NCBI GenBank assembly: GCA_020091685.1
Contig: CM034599.1
Location: 25,481,922-25,545,921 of the forward strand
Direction of reading: 5' to 3'
DNA length: 64,000 nt
Origin: Lutjanus erythropterus
Taxonomy: Eukaryota > Chordata > Actinopteri > Lutjaniformes > Lutjanidae
Shown here: piece after piece, positions 44,189 to 56,773 of the stretch
Layout of the letters: each line of letters starts with the position of its first letter
How positions within the stretch are numbered: position 1 is the first letter of the stretch
Translations under genes and position numbers: made by a program
The notes under the pieces: generated by a model
Database searches by the model: none
Seen by the model: the letters and a program-made list of their open reading frames with translations, nothing else
Told to the model about the DNA's origin: nothing

Positions 44189-44446
44189 CTAGTGCAGCTT
44201 CAAGTTGAATGGACTAATACATTTTAGCACAGCAACTTCACATCTACTGGATTTGCAGGAGCCCTGACAACAAGCACACAGTTTCTGCTTCAAGGAAATG
44301 TCCTTCATAATGTTACAGCAATTCTCAAAATCTTTTTCCACAAAGACCAGAGACAGTGTCCAAGGGAATTTCACAAAACTCTGAGCCGGTCCAGTGAACA
44401 TGCACCACAGCTCTACATCTGACCATAGAGGGAAACTGCTGTGCAC
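44189..44446 (-). other. Unrecognised Cys-rich open frame, copy A (paired with 54003-54215)
   Basis: A minus-strand open stretch includes KDFENCCNIMKDISLKQKLC, and the frame is partly kept in copy B (54003-54215). It lies upstream of the protease promoter on the same strand. No start, splice context or family could be established. It may be a fragment of another gene or chance. Confidence 0.2.
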
Positions 44447-47400
44447 AGAATCAATAAGGCATGTGTCAAAATAAAATAAGATTATTAATCCATAAATATT
44501 ATCCAGGTATTCTAAACTATTCCTGTCATTATGACCTATAACAGTGTTTCTTTCTTACTTATTTCAAATGTTGAGCACAGTACACTTTCTCTGATCTGAT
44601 ACCTCAGAAACGACTGCTCATTGACCAGAAATGTATACTTACAGCAACTGACATCAGTATATAATCCAGAAGATGAATTTTCCTGCATGTTATGTGGCCA
44701 ACCTGATAACAGTTTTGGCTACATGGGAATCAAAAGAGGCTGCTGTTTTCATTCTCCATTTGACTGGCTGTAGCATCAGCAGTCTAACAAGAATCTCAGC
44801 ACATTTCTTTCATTTGCTGCAGTTATGGAAAGCATCATGTGCATTCACTGACAGACATTTTGTAGAGCAAGCTGATGATCGGCTACTAATCCAAAGTCAG
44901 CATCCTTTTTCTGACAGATTCTGTACAAGAGTAACTTGCTTAAGATGCTGTTGAATCTGTGAGGGAAAAGCCTGTGCTGCAGAGCCATTTGATGGATCAG
45001 TTCTGTCGCTGAGATCACTTAAGATCATATTTGAAACCTCATAACCCTATAAGGGTTTGCACATTATCATCACTTATACTGCATCCCATTTACAGCCACT
45101 AGAGTGAACTTAAACAACACATCTAATCACATAATCAAAATCTACTGATTCCCAGGCATGTCGAGATATTCAATTTTTCATGCCAGCTGAAGCAGAACTA
45201 ACAAATAAGAGGTGACATGAAAGAAGTCAGAAGAACTGAGAACCTTAATATCACCTCGACATATTGAAATGAATGTGACTAGAAAACTCTCCTGAGAACC
45301 TTCTTTAGTTAGTAATGTATTCAGTTGTTTGTGATGTTTTCAGTGTGAATGAAGAGCTTATAAGCTTAAATTTAGTGATCATGTAATCTCAAGAACAGTG
45401 GAATTATTATCAAGTTTATTTGAACAATTTGTTTTGAATCATTACAAAAATATTTCAACATATCTTTTCAAACATGATCGACTTCACATTTTTAGGCTGC
45501 TGGACACTAACTTTTTAAAATAAATACTAGTGTAATAAATTAAGCAGCATTAACACCTGATAAAAGCTCACCTGAAGTACGAGCTGCAGTCACAAAGGAC
45601 CTTGTGCATGGGACATTCAACACTGTCCACTTGGACAGACGAAGCTCATTATTCACTCAGCTATATTCACCCATCTTTGCTGTTACATATGAGAACTTGT
45701 ATTCTTTGTATCGTGGATCCAGGTTTTTTCCTGAATCTCAAGAAATAGTGTCTCTCCTGTGTGTGAGGAAAGTGTCCTCTCACACAGGTCACAGGTTAAA
45801 TGGTAAATGTTTAAAGCAAATAATAATGTTCAAAATGTATGAAAACCAAATATAGAATAAAGAACTGCATAATACTGTAGTGTACATTAAAGCATTGTTT
45901 GAGTTCACACCAGAAGTTTTAAACAAAAGAATACATGACTTGTTCAGTTGCTCTCTGTTAAAAAGTAAAAGACTTCTTCTCATTTTAGCAACCGTATTAT
46001 TAATATGAGTTGTCCATGACACAGTGTTTAATCAAGTGTGCCCCTGAGATTTTACATTCTTTAACCTGTCCATAGCGCCACCCTGCAGTGAGATGCACAA
46101 CTCTTGGTCTGTTCTTGGCACTTTTCAGAAACCCATTCACAAACTGGCATGTGCTTTAAGCATTTTGTTAAACTAATATAGACATTTGACATTCAAATAC
46201 ACTGTTAGAGATAACAGATAACACATGAACTCTGAGTGATCACTTTTTATTTATGCAAGAAATCCACTTTTACAGAAAACAACAAGTATTTAAATATGCT
46301 CACAATCATATTTCTAAAGAGAGATCAATAAAACATCCGCCCTAAATGTATATAATTATTGTAAATGCCTCAATAAATATAGTTAATTTTACTTTACTTC
46401 ACTTATCTGAGAGGTTTATTTACTAATCACGCTTCACAAATCAAAGAGCATAATGTTATAATAACAATAATCCCAAGGTTAATAATAATCCCAAACAAGG
46501 CATTGTGGAGTGTCACTTTGGGTTTATGTAATTGTGATGTCTTTTCTCATTTTTTCAGATTTTTTTACAAACCAATCAATCAATCAATTAATGGAGATAA
46601 TAATCAGCAGATTAATCAACCTAGTAGACCAAACTGTTCAAAATGAGTTCCACCTAAACCAACTGCAACAGTAAAATCCTGCTTTTCATGAATGCATGAG
46701 TAATAATAATATAATTATATAACACATAACAGTGTAACAGTCAACAGAGTACATTTTTCCACATTGAAAACTTTTGCTTATAATACTTAAAGTACATTTT
46801 CCTGATTATACTTTTACAGTACAGGACTTTTCATTGTAACAGAGTATTTTTGCAGTGTGGTGTTAGTACTTTATTTCAGTAAAGGATCTGGATATCTCCT
46901 AAATTAATAAGGCATGCGACTATGGTTAGAAATGAAATAGATGTGAGATATTTAAAACAAACATGTTATTTCTGTATTAACTTGTGAGGTTTACTCAGGA
47001 ATTTTCCTGCATGATTTTATCGATCCAGTCCCTGTAGTAACAGATGTCCAGCATTACAACCGTCTTTGCACAAGTATCAACTGGGTTGCTGACAATAATC
47101 CCATATAAGAGTTTATTGTACTCCACAGCTGAACCTGCATCACCCTGGAAGAAAGAAATCATAAGTGTCATCATTTCACATCATGACACAAAGTTAGATA
47201 ATAAAAGGTCACACTTTATTTTGCAGTACAGAAACATGTAACAAGCTGTATATTGTATCACATAAACAAAAATAATATTTTCTTTATCAGACAGCATTAG
47301 ACCCTTTATTAGACACGTATGGATTTTGTTAGAGTGTAATTAGGGACACATTACAACACAACTGTTTTGTAAAATAAAGTGTATAATTTCCACTGTTAGA

Positions 47401-48562
47401 CACATATCAGACTTTATTAGTGGGTAATTTGTGACACAATAAAACAGGGCTATATTGTAAACTAAAGTCTTTGACCTGTAATAAAGACTAATTAGGGTCT
47501 AACAGTGGGAAACAATGTACTTTAGTTTACAGCACAGTTCTGTTGTAATGTTTCTCTAATTAACCTATAATAAAGTATAATAAGAGTGTAGTAAAGAGCC
47601 TAATAATGTCTAATAAAGAACATATTATTTTGTGTTATTGTCTTATTTGACACAAAGTACTGTTGTGTTAAAGTAAACTGTGACCAAATATTAAATAAAA
47701 CAGTTTGCTTACATAGCAAGCCTCCACACCAGGTTAAAGGCACACATTGTGGTAGATTCATCACTGTGGTAGTTGTTGCCTGGTTTATCATTATCACCAC
47801 ATTTGCTCATTTCTGTGGTGGCACACTTCAACTTCATGGGGGTTTGGCCTCTGGGGATTTAAAACAAAACATTAGACAAGGGAATTCTGTTTTAAAAACC
47901 TGAATCTAAAGTGTTTTGGTGTTGCTCACTTGCTTTGGCCTTGTCGACTCCCAGCCTCCGATCTGCACCTGCTGTTTCTCCTCCTGGTCTGGTACAGCCG
48001 GCAGGGGAGCTCGATGGTGGGAGTTTAGGAGACGCGTCCTCATTCAATTTTATGAGCATGATGTCATGGGAACGCCCTTCCTCATCTTTGAAGGTAAACT
48101 GTTGCTTGGGGTCAATTTTCTGCTCTTTTTGTCCTTTGAAGAAAGCCTTGATTTTTACGACATGCCAGCTTTACCGACCTTCACTGTCACAAGCCTGCAA
48201 AAATAAGGAAAAGAAAACAACTTATTGTAAGGAGACTGACATGAATCAAATATATCTAACCAATGTTTATTCAGGGAAATTTGACTGAGCACTAAGCTCT
48301 TTTACAGCAATGCTTTGAGTTCACTTTCATACAGGCTAAAAGAATGCACAATGTATGATAATAACAGTATCAATAATAACAATAAATGGTTAAAAACAAG
48401 AAAAAGAAAGAGATAAAAAAATGCCTCCCATAAATGTAATAGTGCAAAATAATTCAAAATGCTCTCTGTTCCATTTTGTTTTTAATCTCTGATTTAGTTT
48501 TGTATTATTTTCCTTTAATACCTGATGTAACCATCTTAGTTTGTACCTATTCCTCAGTGGAC

Positions 48563-49353
48563 AGTGATGGAAAGTAACTAAGAACATTTACTTAAGTACA
48601 GTTTTGTCTTTACTTGAGTATTTCCACTTTACACTATTTAATACATCTTCTACTGGTCCTCAGCATCTCAGAGGAATTCAAATACTGACAGATACACTGA
48701 GAGCGATGCTGTCTTTTGCAGGAAGACCCTGATCACATTCACACCTGAGCGCTGCCCAGTACAACCACAGTCTTATCTGCCGGCCACTGAGCAGCTCCAC
48801 TGGAGCAGTTGGGGTTTAGAGCCTTGTTCAAGGGCACCTCAGTGGTGGTAATGAAGTCACATGCTCACTTCTCTAACCTTTAGGCCAACACTGCCTACAT
48901 GTAAAATGTGGCATATGACATTGTTGTACTGTTTGTAAAAACAGAAAATAGTTTAATAATGTTAGTTTTGTCCAACCAATAGTTTAAACCACAAAATTAT
49001 TATTATTAAACTGAAATTGCTGAAATAATCCTCACATTTCAGAAGCTGGAACCATAAAAGTTCTGGCATGAAAATGACTTTAACCATTATCAAAACAGAA
49101 AAATCAATTTTGTCTAGTTGTTTCAGCTGTTTGCACATTTTCATGTTTTGTGTGCAAAACAAATGTAAAGTAACTAGTAACTAAAGCTGTCAAATAAATG
49201 TTGGGAAATAAAAGTATAATATTTCCTTTGAAATGTAGGGAGTAGAATTATAAAGTATTAAAAGAATTAAAAGAAATTATTAGAATACAAGCATCTCAAA
49301 TTTGTACTTAAGTACATTGCTTGAGTCAACGTATTTAGTTACATTCCACCACT
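48563..49353. repeat. MITE-like element with inverted ends, protease intron 2, copy B
   Basis: Duplicate of 40391-41152. The left end here is more complete (CAGTGATGGAAAGTAACTAA) and pairs better with the right end (TTAGTTACATTCCACCAC). Confidence 0.5.
48720..48897 (-). mobile_element. tRNA-derived SINE in protease intron 2, copy B
   Basis: Orthologous duplicate of the SINE at 40545-40719, with its A box at 48887-48877. It differs from that copy by a few substitutions only. Confidence 0.65.
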
Positions 49354-49986
49354 ATTATTACTATAACTATTATTATCACCCACAGTATTGGGAAGATTTA
49401 AAATTAGCTCCACTTCAACTATTATAGTAAATGTGCTACTTGCGTATTAATGCATCAATATTTTGATTTGCCATCAGTATTTTACAGTAAAGATGACAAA
49501 GGAATCAATTTTCAGTCACTTATAAGAAACAAATCTTAAACAGCATCATATGGGATACAGTGTGGATGTCTCTTACTGTTCTGCACAGTGAGAAGCAGTG
49601 AGGACCCAGCGGGTGTTGAGCAGAGAGCCTCCACACTTCTTCCCCTGGACAGACTCGACCTGGACATGGTACCCCCTCCTTGTTACAGGACGTACTCCCA
49701 AAAATCCTCTTCTCAATGGCCTCAGATGCAGCACCTGAAAATGGAAGAAGAGCAGATCACACACTCAACACATCAAACTCAAGCTTCCTTTCCTTTAATA
49801 TCCCAAGTTACTTTTATTTTTACTTGTAACTTTTGCTTGTTAAGTTTTCTATCAGAAAATCACATGCAGGAAAAAAGCAGCTGGAAGGAAAAAACTCACC
49901 AGTGAGCCCCAAAACAAAGACGAAGCAGCAGAGCCTCTTCATGGTTCCTCTGACAGAGACGACTTCAGGTGTCTCGATCGTCATCC

Positions 49987-49992
49987 TTTATA
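49987..49992 (-). promoter_or_regulatory. TATA box, protease copy B
   Basis: Same TATAAA element as copy A, 45 bases upstream of the ATG at 49942. It shows that the promoter was carried along in the duplication. Confidence 0.6.
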
Positions 49993-50768
49993 ATGAGCAT
50001 TTTTTCTTATCGACTGCTGCCAACAATGATGTGTTACAAAGGTATAGGAGGGCATCAGCGCACTGGAAGTAGCCGTTTCATTGTGCACCTAATATGGAAA
50101 TCGAATGAACTGTGGAGCTGGGACAGGAAACATTTGGTATGAAGATAAAGGACTTCATTACAGAACTGTGCAGACACTATGCATGAATTCCACTGAACCT
50201 GAAGAGCCAGGTCAGAGCACCTTTGTTTTTTAGTGTCTATTTTGTGCATCAAAAATGTTTATTTTCTCCCAAATATCTGTATTTAATGTTTCCTTTACAG
50301 CATCTTGGCTTCCATATTTACTAGAGAGGTAAAGTCCAGAAACACTGGCAGGATATAGAAAATATTGCAAGTGTTACGGCAGTTTACATTTTCATCCCTT
50401 TTTTCTTCTCCATGCACCTTGAAGTAGGCCAAGTTGTGCTGTAAACCCCTACTGCTTCCATATTTACCACATATTTATACTCGACATCAATAAAAATACA
50501 AAAGCAAACAAATATAATTTGTTAGTTTTAGTTCAAATTCTACAATGTGCTTAAATGGAGATGTATAATCTCTGGCTATATGTAACGTTTTTTGCCATGA
50601 AAAGTGATTTAAAGTATCATGTCAATGTTGTTTACAGTAGTTCAACCTGTTCAATACTATGGATCACCAACAGAGTCCTTTTTGCATTACAGTAAAAACA
50701 ACAAAGAAACTTGGGTATTAATTAGTTAATTTGTCTATGCTTAAAGAAGTGAAATTGAAATAATAGTC

Positions 50769-51993
50769 ACATACACTGATCAGGCATAACATTATGACCA
50801 CCTGTCTAATACTGTGTTGGTCCCCTTTTGCTGCCAAAAGCCCTGACCCATTGAGGCATGGACTCAATAGACCCCTGAAGGTGTGCTGTGGTATCTGGCA
50901 TCGAGATGTTGGCAGCAGATCCTTTAAGTCCTCTAAGTTGCAGGTAGGGCCTCCATGGATCGCACTTGTTCACCCAGCACATCCACAGATCGAGATTGAG
51001 ATCTGGGACGAGCCTGGCCTCAATGTGCTCCCAAACTATTGAACCATTTTTGCTTTGTGGCATGGCATATAATCTTGCTGAAAGAGGCCACAGCCATCGA
51101 ATACCGTTCCATGAGATGTCAAGTTCTGAGACTGCTATGAGATATCAACATAAGATCCACCTAACTCAATACACTTGATGTTTCACGAGATTCCTTCATA
51201 GAATTCTGAGCTTGTCTATCAACCAGGTCACAATCTTCGTCAAGTATGATGATCTTGTTCCTTTATGTTCCTTCAACTGAAATGGCCTGAAGAGTCTCCA
51301 TCATGCAAAGCTTCAATGATTTCTGTGTTTCATTGAAGTTTTGTTAGAAAGATGTTTGTCGAACTTCAAATTGGCTCATTTTGGATGGTCAAAAAGTTGG
51401 TTTTGTAATATGTAACCTGGAACATTGAATCAAGTTAGAATGCTGTAACTTGTCTGAAGTCATCAGTGGTATGCAAGGTCAGTTAGCACTATTTTGACTC
51501 AGTTTGAATTTATGTCATGTCTTAGAACTGAATGTACATGGTCTGCAACCTGGCACACTTAGTACAACTGAGCATCATTTAAACACCACAGCCTACTCAG
51601 TATTGTTGCTGACCATGTCTATTCTTTTATGATCACAGTGTGTCCATTCTGATGGCTACTTCCAGCCACTGTCACAAAACTCAAATAATCTCAAACTGTT
51701 TTTGAACATGACAGTGAGTTCACTGAACTCCAGTGGCCTCCACAGTCACAAGATCTCAAGCCAATAAAGCACCTTTGGGATGTGGTGGAACAGGAGATTC
51801 ACATCATAGATATTGCCAACAAATCTGCAGTAACAGCCTGATGCTATCATGTCAATAAGGATCAAAATCTCTGCAGAATGTTTCCAGCACCTTGTTGAAT
51901 CTATGCCATGAAGAATTAAGGCAGCATGAAGGCCAAAGAGGTCCAACCTGGTACTAGCAAAGTATGCCTAATGAAGTGGGTGGTGAGTGTATA
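50769..51993. mobile_element. Composite DNA-transposon remnant in duplication copy B
   Basis: 50769-51150 begins CACTGATCAGGCATAACATT and resembles one end of a widespread fish DNA repeat. About 51540-51993 matches the 3' end of the Tc1-like element whose 5' end is at 42537. It has transposase-derived HLWDVVEQEIHII (near 51770-51810) and ends near GTGAGTGTA at 51993. The middle (51150-51540) is unrecognised. All frames are broken. Confidence 0.55.
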
Positions 51994-54900
51994 TTACACA
52001 ATTTTATAGTGCAATATTTGTTTTCTTCAGAGTCTTGTTCTTATTTTGATATGAACCATAAAACCAAAAACAATCCTCCACAGTTGTGACTTCTCATTTG
52101 ACTGGATGTTGGTCAAGCTTCATCTTCAGGCTGGGTGAACAAGCTGTATGTGTAAATTCTCTTAAAAGTTTGAGAACATTATATGTAGACACTGTAAAAC
52201 AATTGCAAGAAACAAATGCACAATCATAGTTCAATTTTTACCATTTGTCTCATATATACAGTGTTCAGTGTGTATTGGAAAGGATATACCACTGGAAAGA
52301 CTTTGTACGTAATTTATGTTTTTAAGCTTGATCACAAACAACACTTCATCATCAAGCACGAACATGTCTTGATAGTGGTAATAAAACTATTTTTATTCTC
52401 TATCTTCAATAAAGCCTATGATTATTTAAACCTTTCACAAATTTGTTCAGCAGTTCAAAATAAAATACAAATTCAAACACATAAAATCAACAAAAAAGTG
52501 TGAATCCAATTTATAAAAAATCATTTTGTTTTCTCATCAACATTTCCTCTCCAGCTACACAGACTTCTAGCTCAAAAAACAGGATTTTTAACACAAATAG
52601 GAAGACAAAGCCTTCTGACAGGACAAAGCAGTAACTGTCCAAGCTTTGCAGCATCAGACAACAAAATTGACAACAAAACTCACAACAAATAACAGCAACT
52701 TTGTAAATAAAATCACAAAATAAAAATTCAAAAAATCTCAAACAACATTTCCCTGCAAGATCAACCAAAGGAGACAATCTCCCATTTCATATTTGTATGG
52801 TTATTTAAACAAAAACGACTGGGCTCAGATATGGAAAAAATCTTAAATAAGAATAATAAGTTAACTAAATCGATATTGTTTAGGATGAGAAATAATCTTA
52901 AATTTGAACTGATAATATGAACTCTGTGGAAAAAGTTTGAAATTGTGTTTTTCATTTGTGTTCCTCAAAGGAAAAGTTATCTGATGAAGGACTTTGCATG
53001 TTATGAGAGCAACATTTCATTATTGGACTCCAGAGTCCGATAAAATACCTGTAAACCCATAAAATGTATTTTAAATTTCACTTTCCAGTGGTCAAAGTTA
53101 CCAAGACATCAAATGAGACAATGATTTTACAAGAAAATACATAGACTGTACTAAACCATCTTATTTCACTTTTTGGAGGAAAGCTACCATTGTTCAGTCA
53201 AAATAAGAATGAAACGTTTTGATAACTTTATAGTGTTAAGATCATGTTTTTAAAATCATCAAATAATAAATAATGATAATTTGTGAGTTCAAGCAGCCAA
53301 CTTATTGAACCACAATATTTCTGTTGTTATTCTCTTATGTGCTTCAAAGTGAAAAAGATACAACTGAACCTTTACATCAGAGGGGAAACTCTATGGAATG
53401 CATCACTGTGGAGACATTTCAGCATATATACTGGGAAAACCCAGGAACAGGAGCAGCTAAGCAGACTGATCTTGCAACAGTTGTGTTGAGGACGTTGGAA
53501 ATAAAATGGACAGAAGAAGTTTCAGTTATCAAGTTTCAATTCTCTCCTGCACACCCGTCTCTGTACCAGACAGGTACAAGAGCTGTATCAACAGTATAAC
53601 ACACCCATTGTGTTTTAACAACCCACTGTGAGCACAGACACAGTTTCAGATAGGAAAATAATGGAAGTCTAGGAAGGTAACTTTCCACGACATGATTCAT
53701 GAGATGAAAAGTCAAAGTATTATGTAAATGATGGAAATTACAACTACATCATACTAAGTAACTGTGTGCATTTAGTCAAAGTCACTACTTTTAAACAAAG
53801 CAGAGTAACTGTAAAAATAAAATAAACCATCTGTCCTGTATAAAACACAAGGCAACAAAAGATCCCAGCAAAACATTTAACTAACTTTTTGTTATTTCTG
53901 ATGCCTAATATGAGTTCATGTTTGTGCTCATACACACAATTTCCAGTCTAGTGCAGCTTCAAGTTGAATGGACTAATACATTTTAGCACAGCAACTTCAC
54001 ATCTACTGGATTTGCAGGAGCCCTGACAACAAGCACAGTTTCTGCTTCAAGGAAATGTCCTTCATAATGTTACAGCAATTCTCAAAATCTTTTCCACAAA
54101 AGACCAGAGACAGTGTCCACAAGGAATTTCTCTGAGCCTGTCTAACATGCACCACAGCTCTACATCTGACCATAGAGGAAACTGCTGTGCACAGAATCAA
54201 TAAGGCATGTGTCAAAATAAAATAAGATTATTAATCCATAAATATTATCCAGGTATTCTGAACTATTCCTGTCATTATGACCTATAACAGTTTTCTTTCT
54301 TACTTATTTCAAATGTTGAGCACAGTACACTTTCTCTGATCTGATACCTCAGAAACGACTGCTCATTGATCAGAAATGTATACTTACAGCAACTGATGTC
54401 AGTATATAATCCAGAAGATGAATTTTCCTGCATGTTATGTGGCCAACCTGATAACAGTTTTGGCTACATGGGAATCAAAAGAGGCTGCTGATTTCATTCT
54501 CCCATTTGACTGGCTGTAGCATCAGCAGTCTAACAAGAATCTCAGCACATTTCTTTCATTTGCTGCAGTTATGGAAAGCATCATGTGCATTCACTGACAG
54601 ACATTTTGTAGAACAAGCTGATGATCGGCTACTAATCCAAAGTCAGCATCCTTTTCTGTGAGAGATTCTGTACAAGAGTAACTTAAGGCGTTTAAGATGC
54701 TGTTGAATCTGTGAGGGAAAAGCCTGTGCTGCAGAGCCATTTGATGGATCAGTTCTGTCGCTGAGATCACTTAAGATCATATTTGAAACCTCATAACCCT
54801 ATAAGAAGGGTTTGCACATTATCATCACTTATACTGCATTCCATTTACAGCCACTACAGAGTGAACTTAAACAACACATCTAATCACATAATCAAAATCT

Positions 54901-55319
54901 ACTGATTCCCAGGCATGTCGAGATATTCAATTTTTCATGCCAGTGGAAGTGCGCAGAACTAACAAATAAGAGGTGACATGAAAGAAGTCAGAAGAACTGA
55001 GAACCTTAATATCACCTCGATATACTGAAATGAATGTGACTGGAAAACAGAGTGCACATGCCTGGCCAACACTTGCATATTTCAGCTATTTTTGTGGCTC
55101 TTTCAGAATATTGTGCATTGGATATGAACATTTAAATATTCTTACTCTAACACAGAAAACGTGATGGCCCCAAGTGAATTAACTGACTACATGAAATGAA
55201 ATTAAATGTACAGAATGCTATTAAGATTGCAAATAAAACACATTCCAGCAAGCAAATGCTTATGAAACCATCACAAATGTCACAAATCTTTCTTGTAGAG
55301 ATTTCCATCCAGCTTTGTT

Positions 55320-55425
55320 TTGTGTTCACTGTGTTTGGAGGGCTGCTGAATAACCTGTTGTAGTGAGCTGCAAAACAGGTTCTGCTTCCTTATGTGGTGA
55401 ATGGACTCCTTCTCCGACTCAAGCC
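55320..55425 (-). other. Possible golm1 3' UTR exon start
   Basis: A strong minus-strand acceptor (TTTCTTGCAG, then GGCTTGAG) sits near 55425. It could splice to the donor right after the golm1 stop codon (TAAG, then GTACC at about 56772). No minus-strand AATAAA was recognised below it, so the true 3' end is uncertain. Confidence 0.35.
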
Positions 55426-56164
55426 CTGCAAGAAACAGCCAATACTGTGTTAATATATTGTTTATTAATTAGCTGTACAGTTCCTATAGAAGGCCAACAT
55501 TAAAACTAGTTAAATATGCAAAAACTTCTTAACCTTTCATTAGCAGAAATAAATGCAATTAAACACTGTGTTCAAGGCTATAAGGAAATATGCCAAATGC
55601 TTTCTCAATAGTTTATTTCATGGCAGCATATTGAAAAACTAGTGCAGACTGAAAAATATCTTCATGGTAATCAAAAATGTTCGAGTCAATAAATTATAAA
55701 GCACACGCTGCATATCGTCCTGGTGCTATTTTCTAAGCAGTTAATTAAACAGTCCACTGAACAGGAAAAACAGAAATCTGAACCTAGGTTTATTTTCTGA
55801 AACCAGATCATTTCTTTAATTACCAATTCCCAAGAAAAATAAGAACAATGAACAGTGTTCCTATCAATCATGTGTGTGGCAGACTTTATAAGGTGACTTC
55901 ATCATACTGTACAGTCAGTTTAGTTTCAGTTCAGATGAACTATGAAACAAAAATAAGATTCAGCTTTGCACATGGTTGTATTTAAATGCCTGAAAATCCC
56001 AGTGTAATTGAACTGACAGCAAAGATAATCATGAGTGAAAGCCACAACATGATGATTGATGTTGAACTGTTTTCAATCCACCATGAAACAAACAATGACC
56101 AACCTTGGAGATCAGCTTGATAGTTCACTGATCAAACTGCCGAGCTAGAAACTTTTGCAGCAGA

Positions 56165-56660
56165 GGTAGAACTAGGCAATATGGCTTATAAATAATATTT
56201 CAATATCTTTAGGCTATTTTGTGGTATTCAATATATCTCTCCATATACACATTTTATCTAAAACAACAAACTTAATTTTTCTAATAGTGCAAAAATATGA
56301 TGGCCTTATAGAATTAAGGCTGGGCGACACGGACAAAATCAAATATCACAATATTTTTTGACCAAATACCTCATTATTGATATTGGGACAATACTGTATG
56401 GGTGACAACTGGTGCAAAATATTAACACAATAAGATTTTTGATTAATAATCATCAGCAATGTGGATATAATGACCAAGTGGCTAAAAGCAAATAATACAA
56501 CAGCAAGAACAGTCTGGTAAGTTCAGAAAATTGCATCACTTTACTGCAATGCAACCTTTAAAACCAGGAATAGACAACACTTAGGTCATATCATGATATA
56601 ACAATATCCAAAATCTCAGACGATATCTAGTCTCATATCACAATGTCTATATAATGTCCA
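56165..56660. repeat. Dispersed GGGCTGGGCGATAT-type repeat, copy 4 (two linked elements)
   Basis: 56172-56290 (GGCAATATGGCTTATAAATA) and 56320-56660 (GGCTGGGCGACACGGACAAA onward) repeat the linked arrangement seen at 14165-14607. It lies just downstream of the golm1 stop, within the presumed 3' UTR intron. Confidence 0.5.
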
Positions 56661-56773
56661 GAGGTGATTTTTAGCTATTACATTATGTGTCACATTGAGT
56701 CAATGTCATTACACTTTAACATGAAGACCAAAAAAGTGAGTGACTGTCAGTGAGAAAGATATAAGCAGGTACC

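Larger units (their letters stand above)
37340..45287. repeat. Tandem segmental duplication, copy A
   Basis: This interval matches 45413-55048 in the same orientation along nearly its whole length. It starts at a GTTTATTTGAA-type sequence and ends at GAATGTGACT(A/G)GAAAAC. Each unit carries one five-exon trypsin-like gene on the minus strand. Segments found only in A are about 38103-38365 and a Tc1-end plus LINE block at about 42330-43765. Single-base length differences, mostly in homopolymers, are scattered throughout. Boundaries were judged by eye to within a few bases. Confidence 0.9.
46995..49942 (-). pseudogene. Secreted trypsin-like serine-protease homologue, copy B (frameshifted; Ser195 to Ala)
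   Basis: Duplicate of the copy A gene. Exons: 49942-49900, 49734-49577, 48194-47930, 47850-47713, 47144-46995. Signal peptide, propeptide, splice sites, TASHC and GDAGSA are as in A. Here the mature N-terminus reads IFGS. The stretch KIKAFFKGQ through HDIMLIKLNEDAS is in one frame, where A is broken. In turn B has an extra base after NKEG in exon 2, shifts in exon 3 before KIKAFF and near the CTRP segment, and one base less in exon 4. The lesions differ from those of A and mostly fall in runs of one base. The Ser195-to-Ala change is shared, so it predates the duplication. Product would be a secreted non-catalytic protease homologue if expressed. Confidence 0.75.
45413..55048. repeat. Tandem segmental duplication, copy B
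   Basis: Second unit, about 125 bases after copy A. Segments present here but not in A are about 46395-46755, 50302-50516, 50769-53085 (transposon remnants) and 53120-53520. Repeats shared with A (a SINE and a MITE-like element in protease intron 2, a repeat in intron 4) predate the duplication, while the copy-specific blocks reflect later insertions or deletions. Confidence 0.9.
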
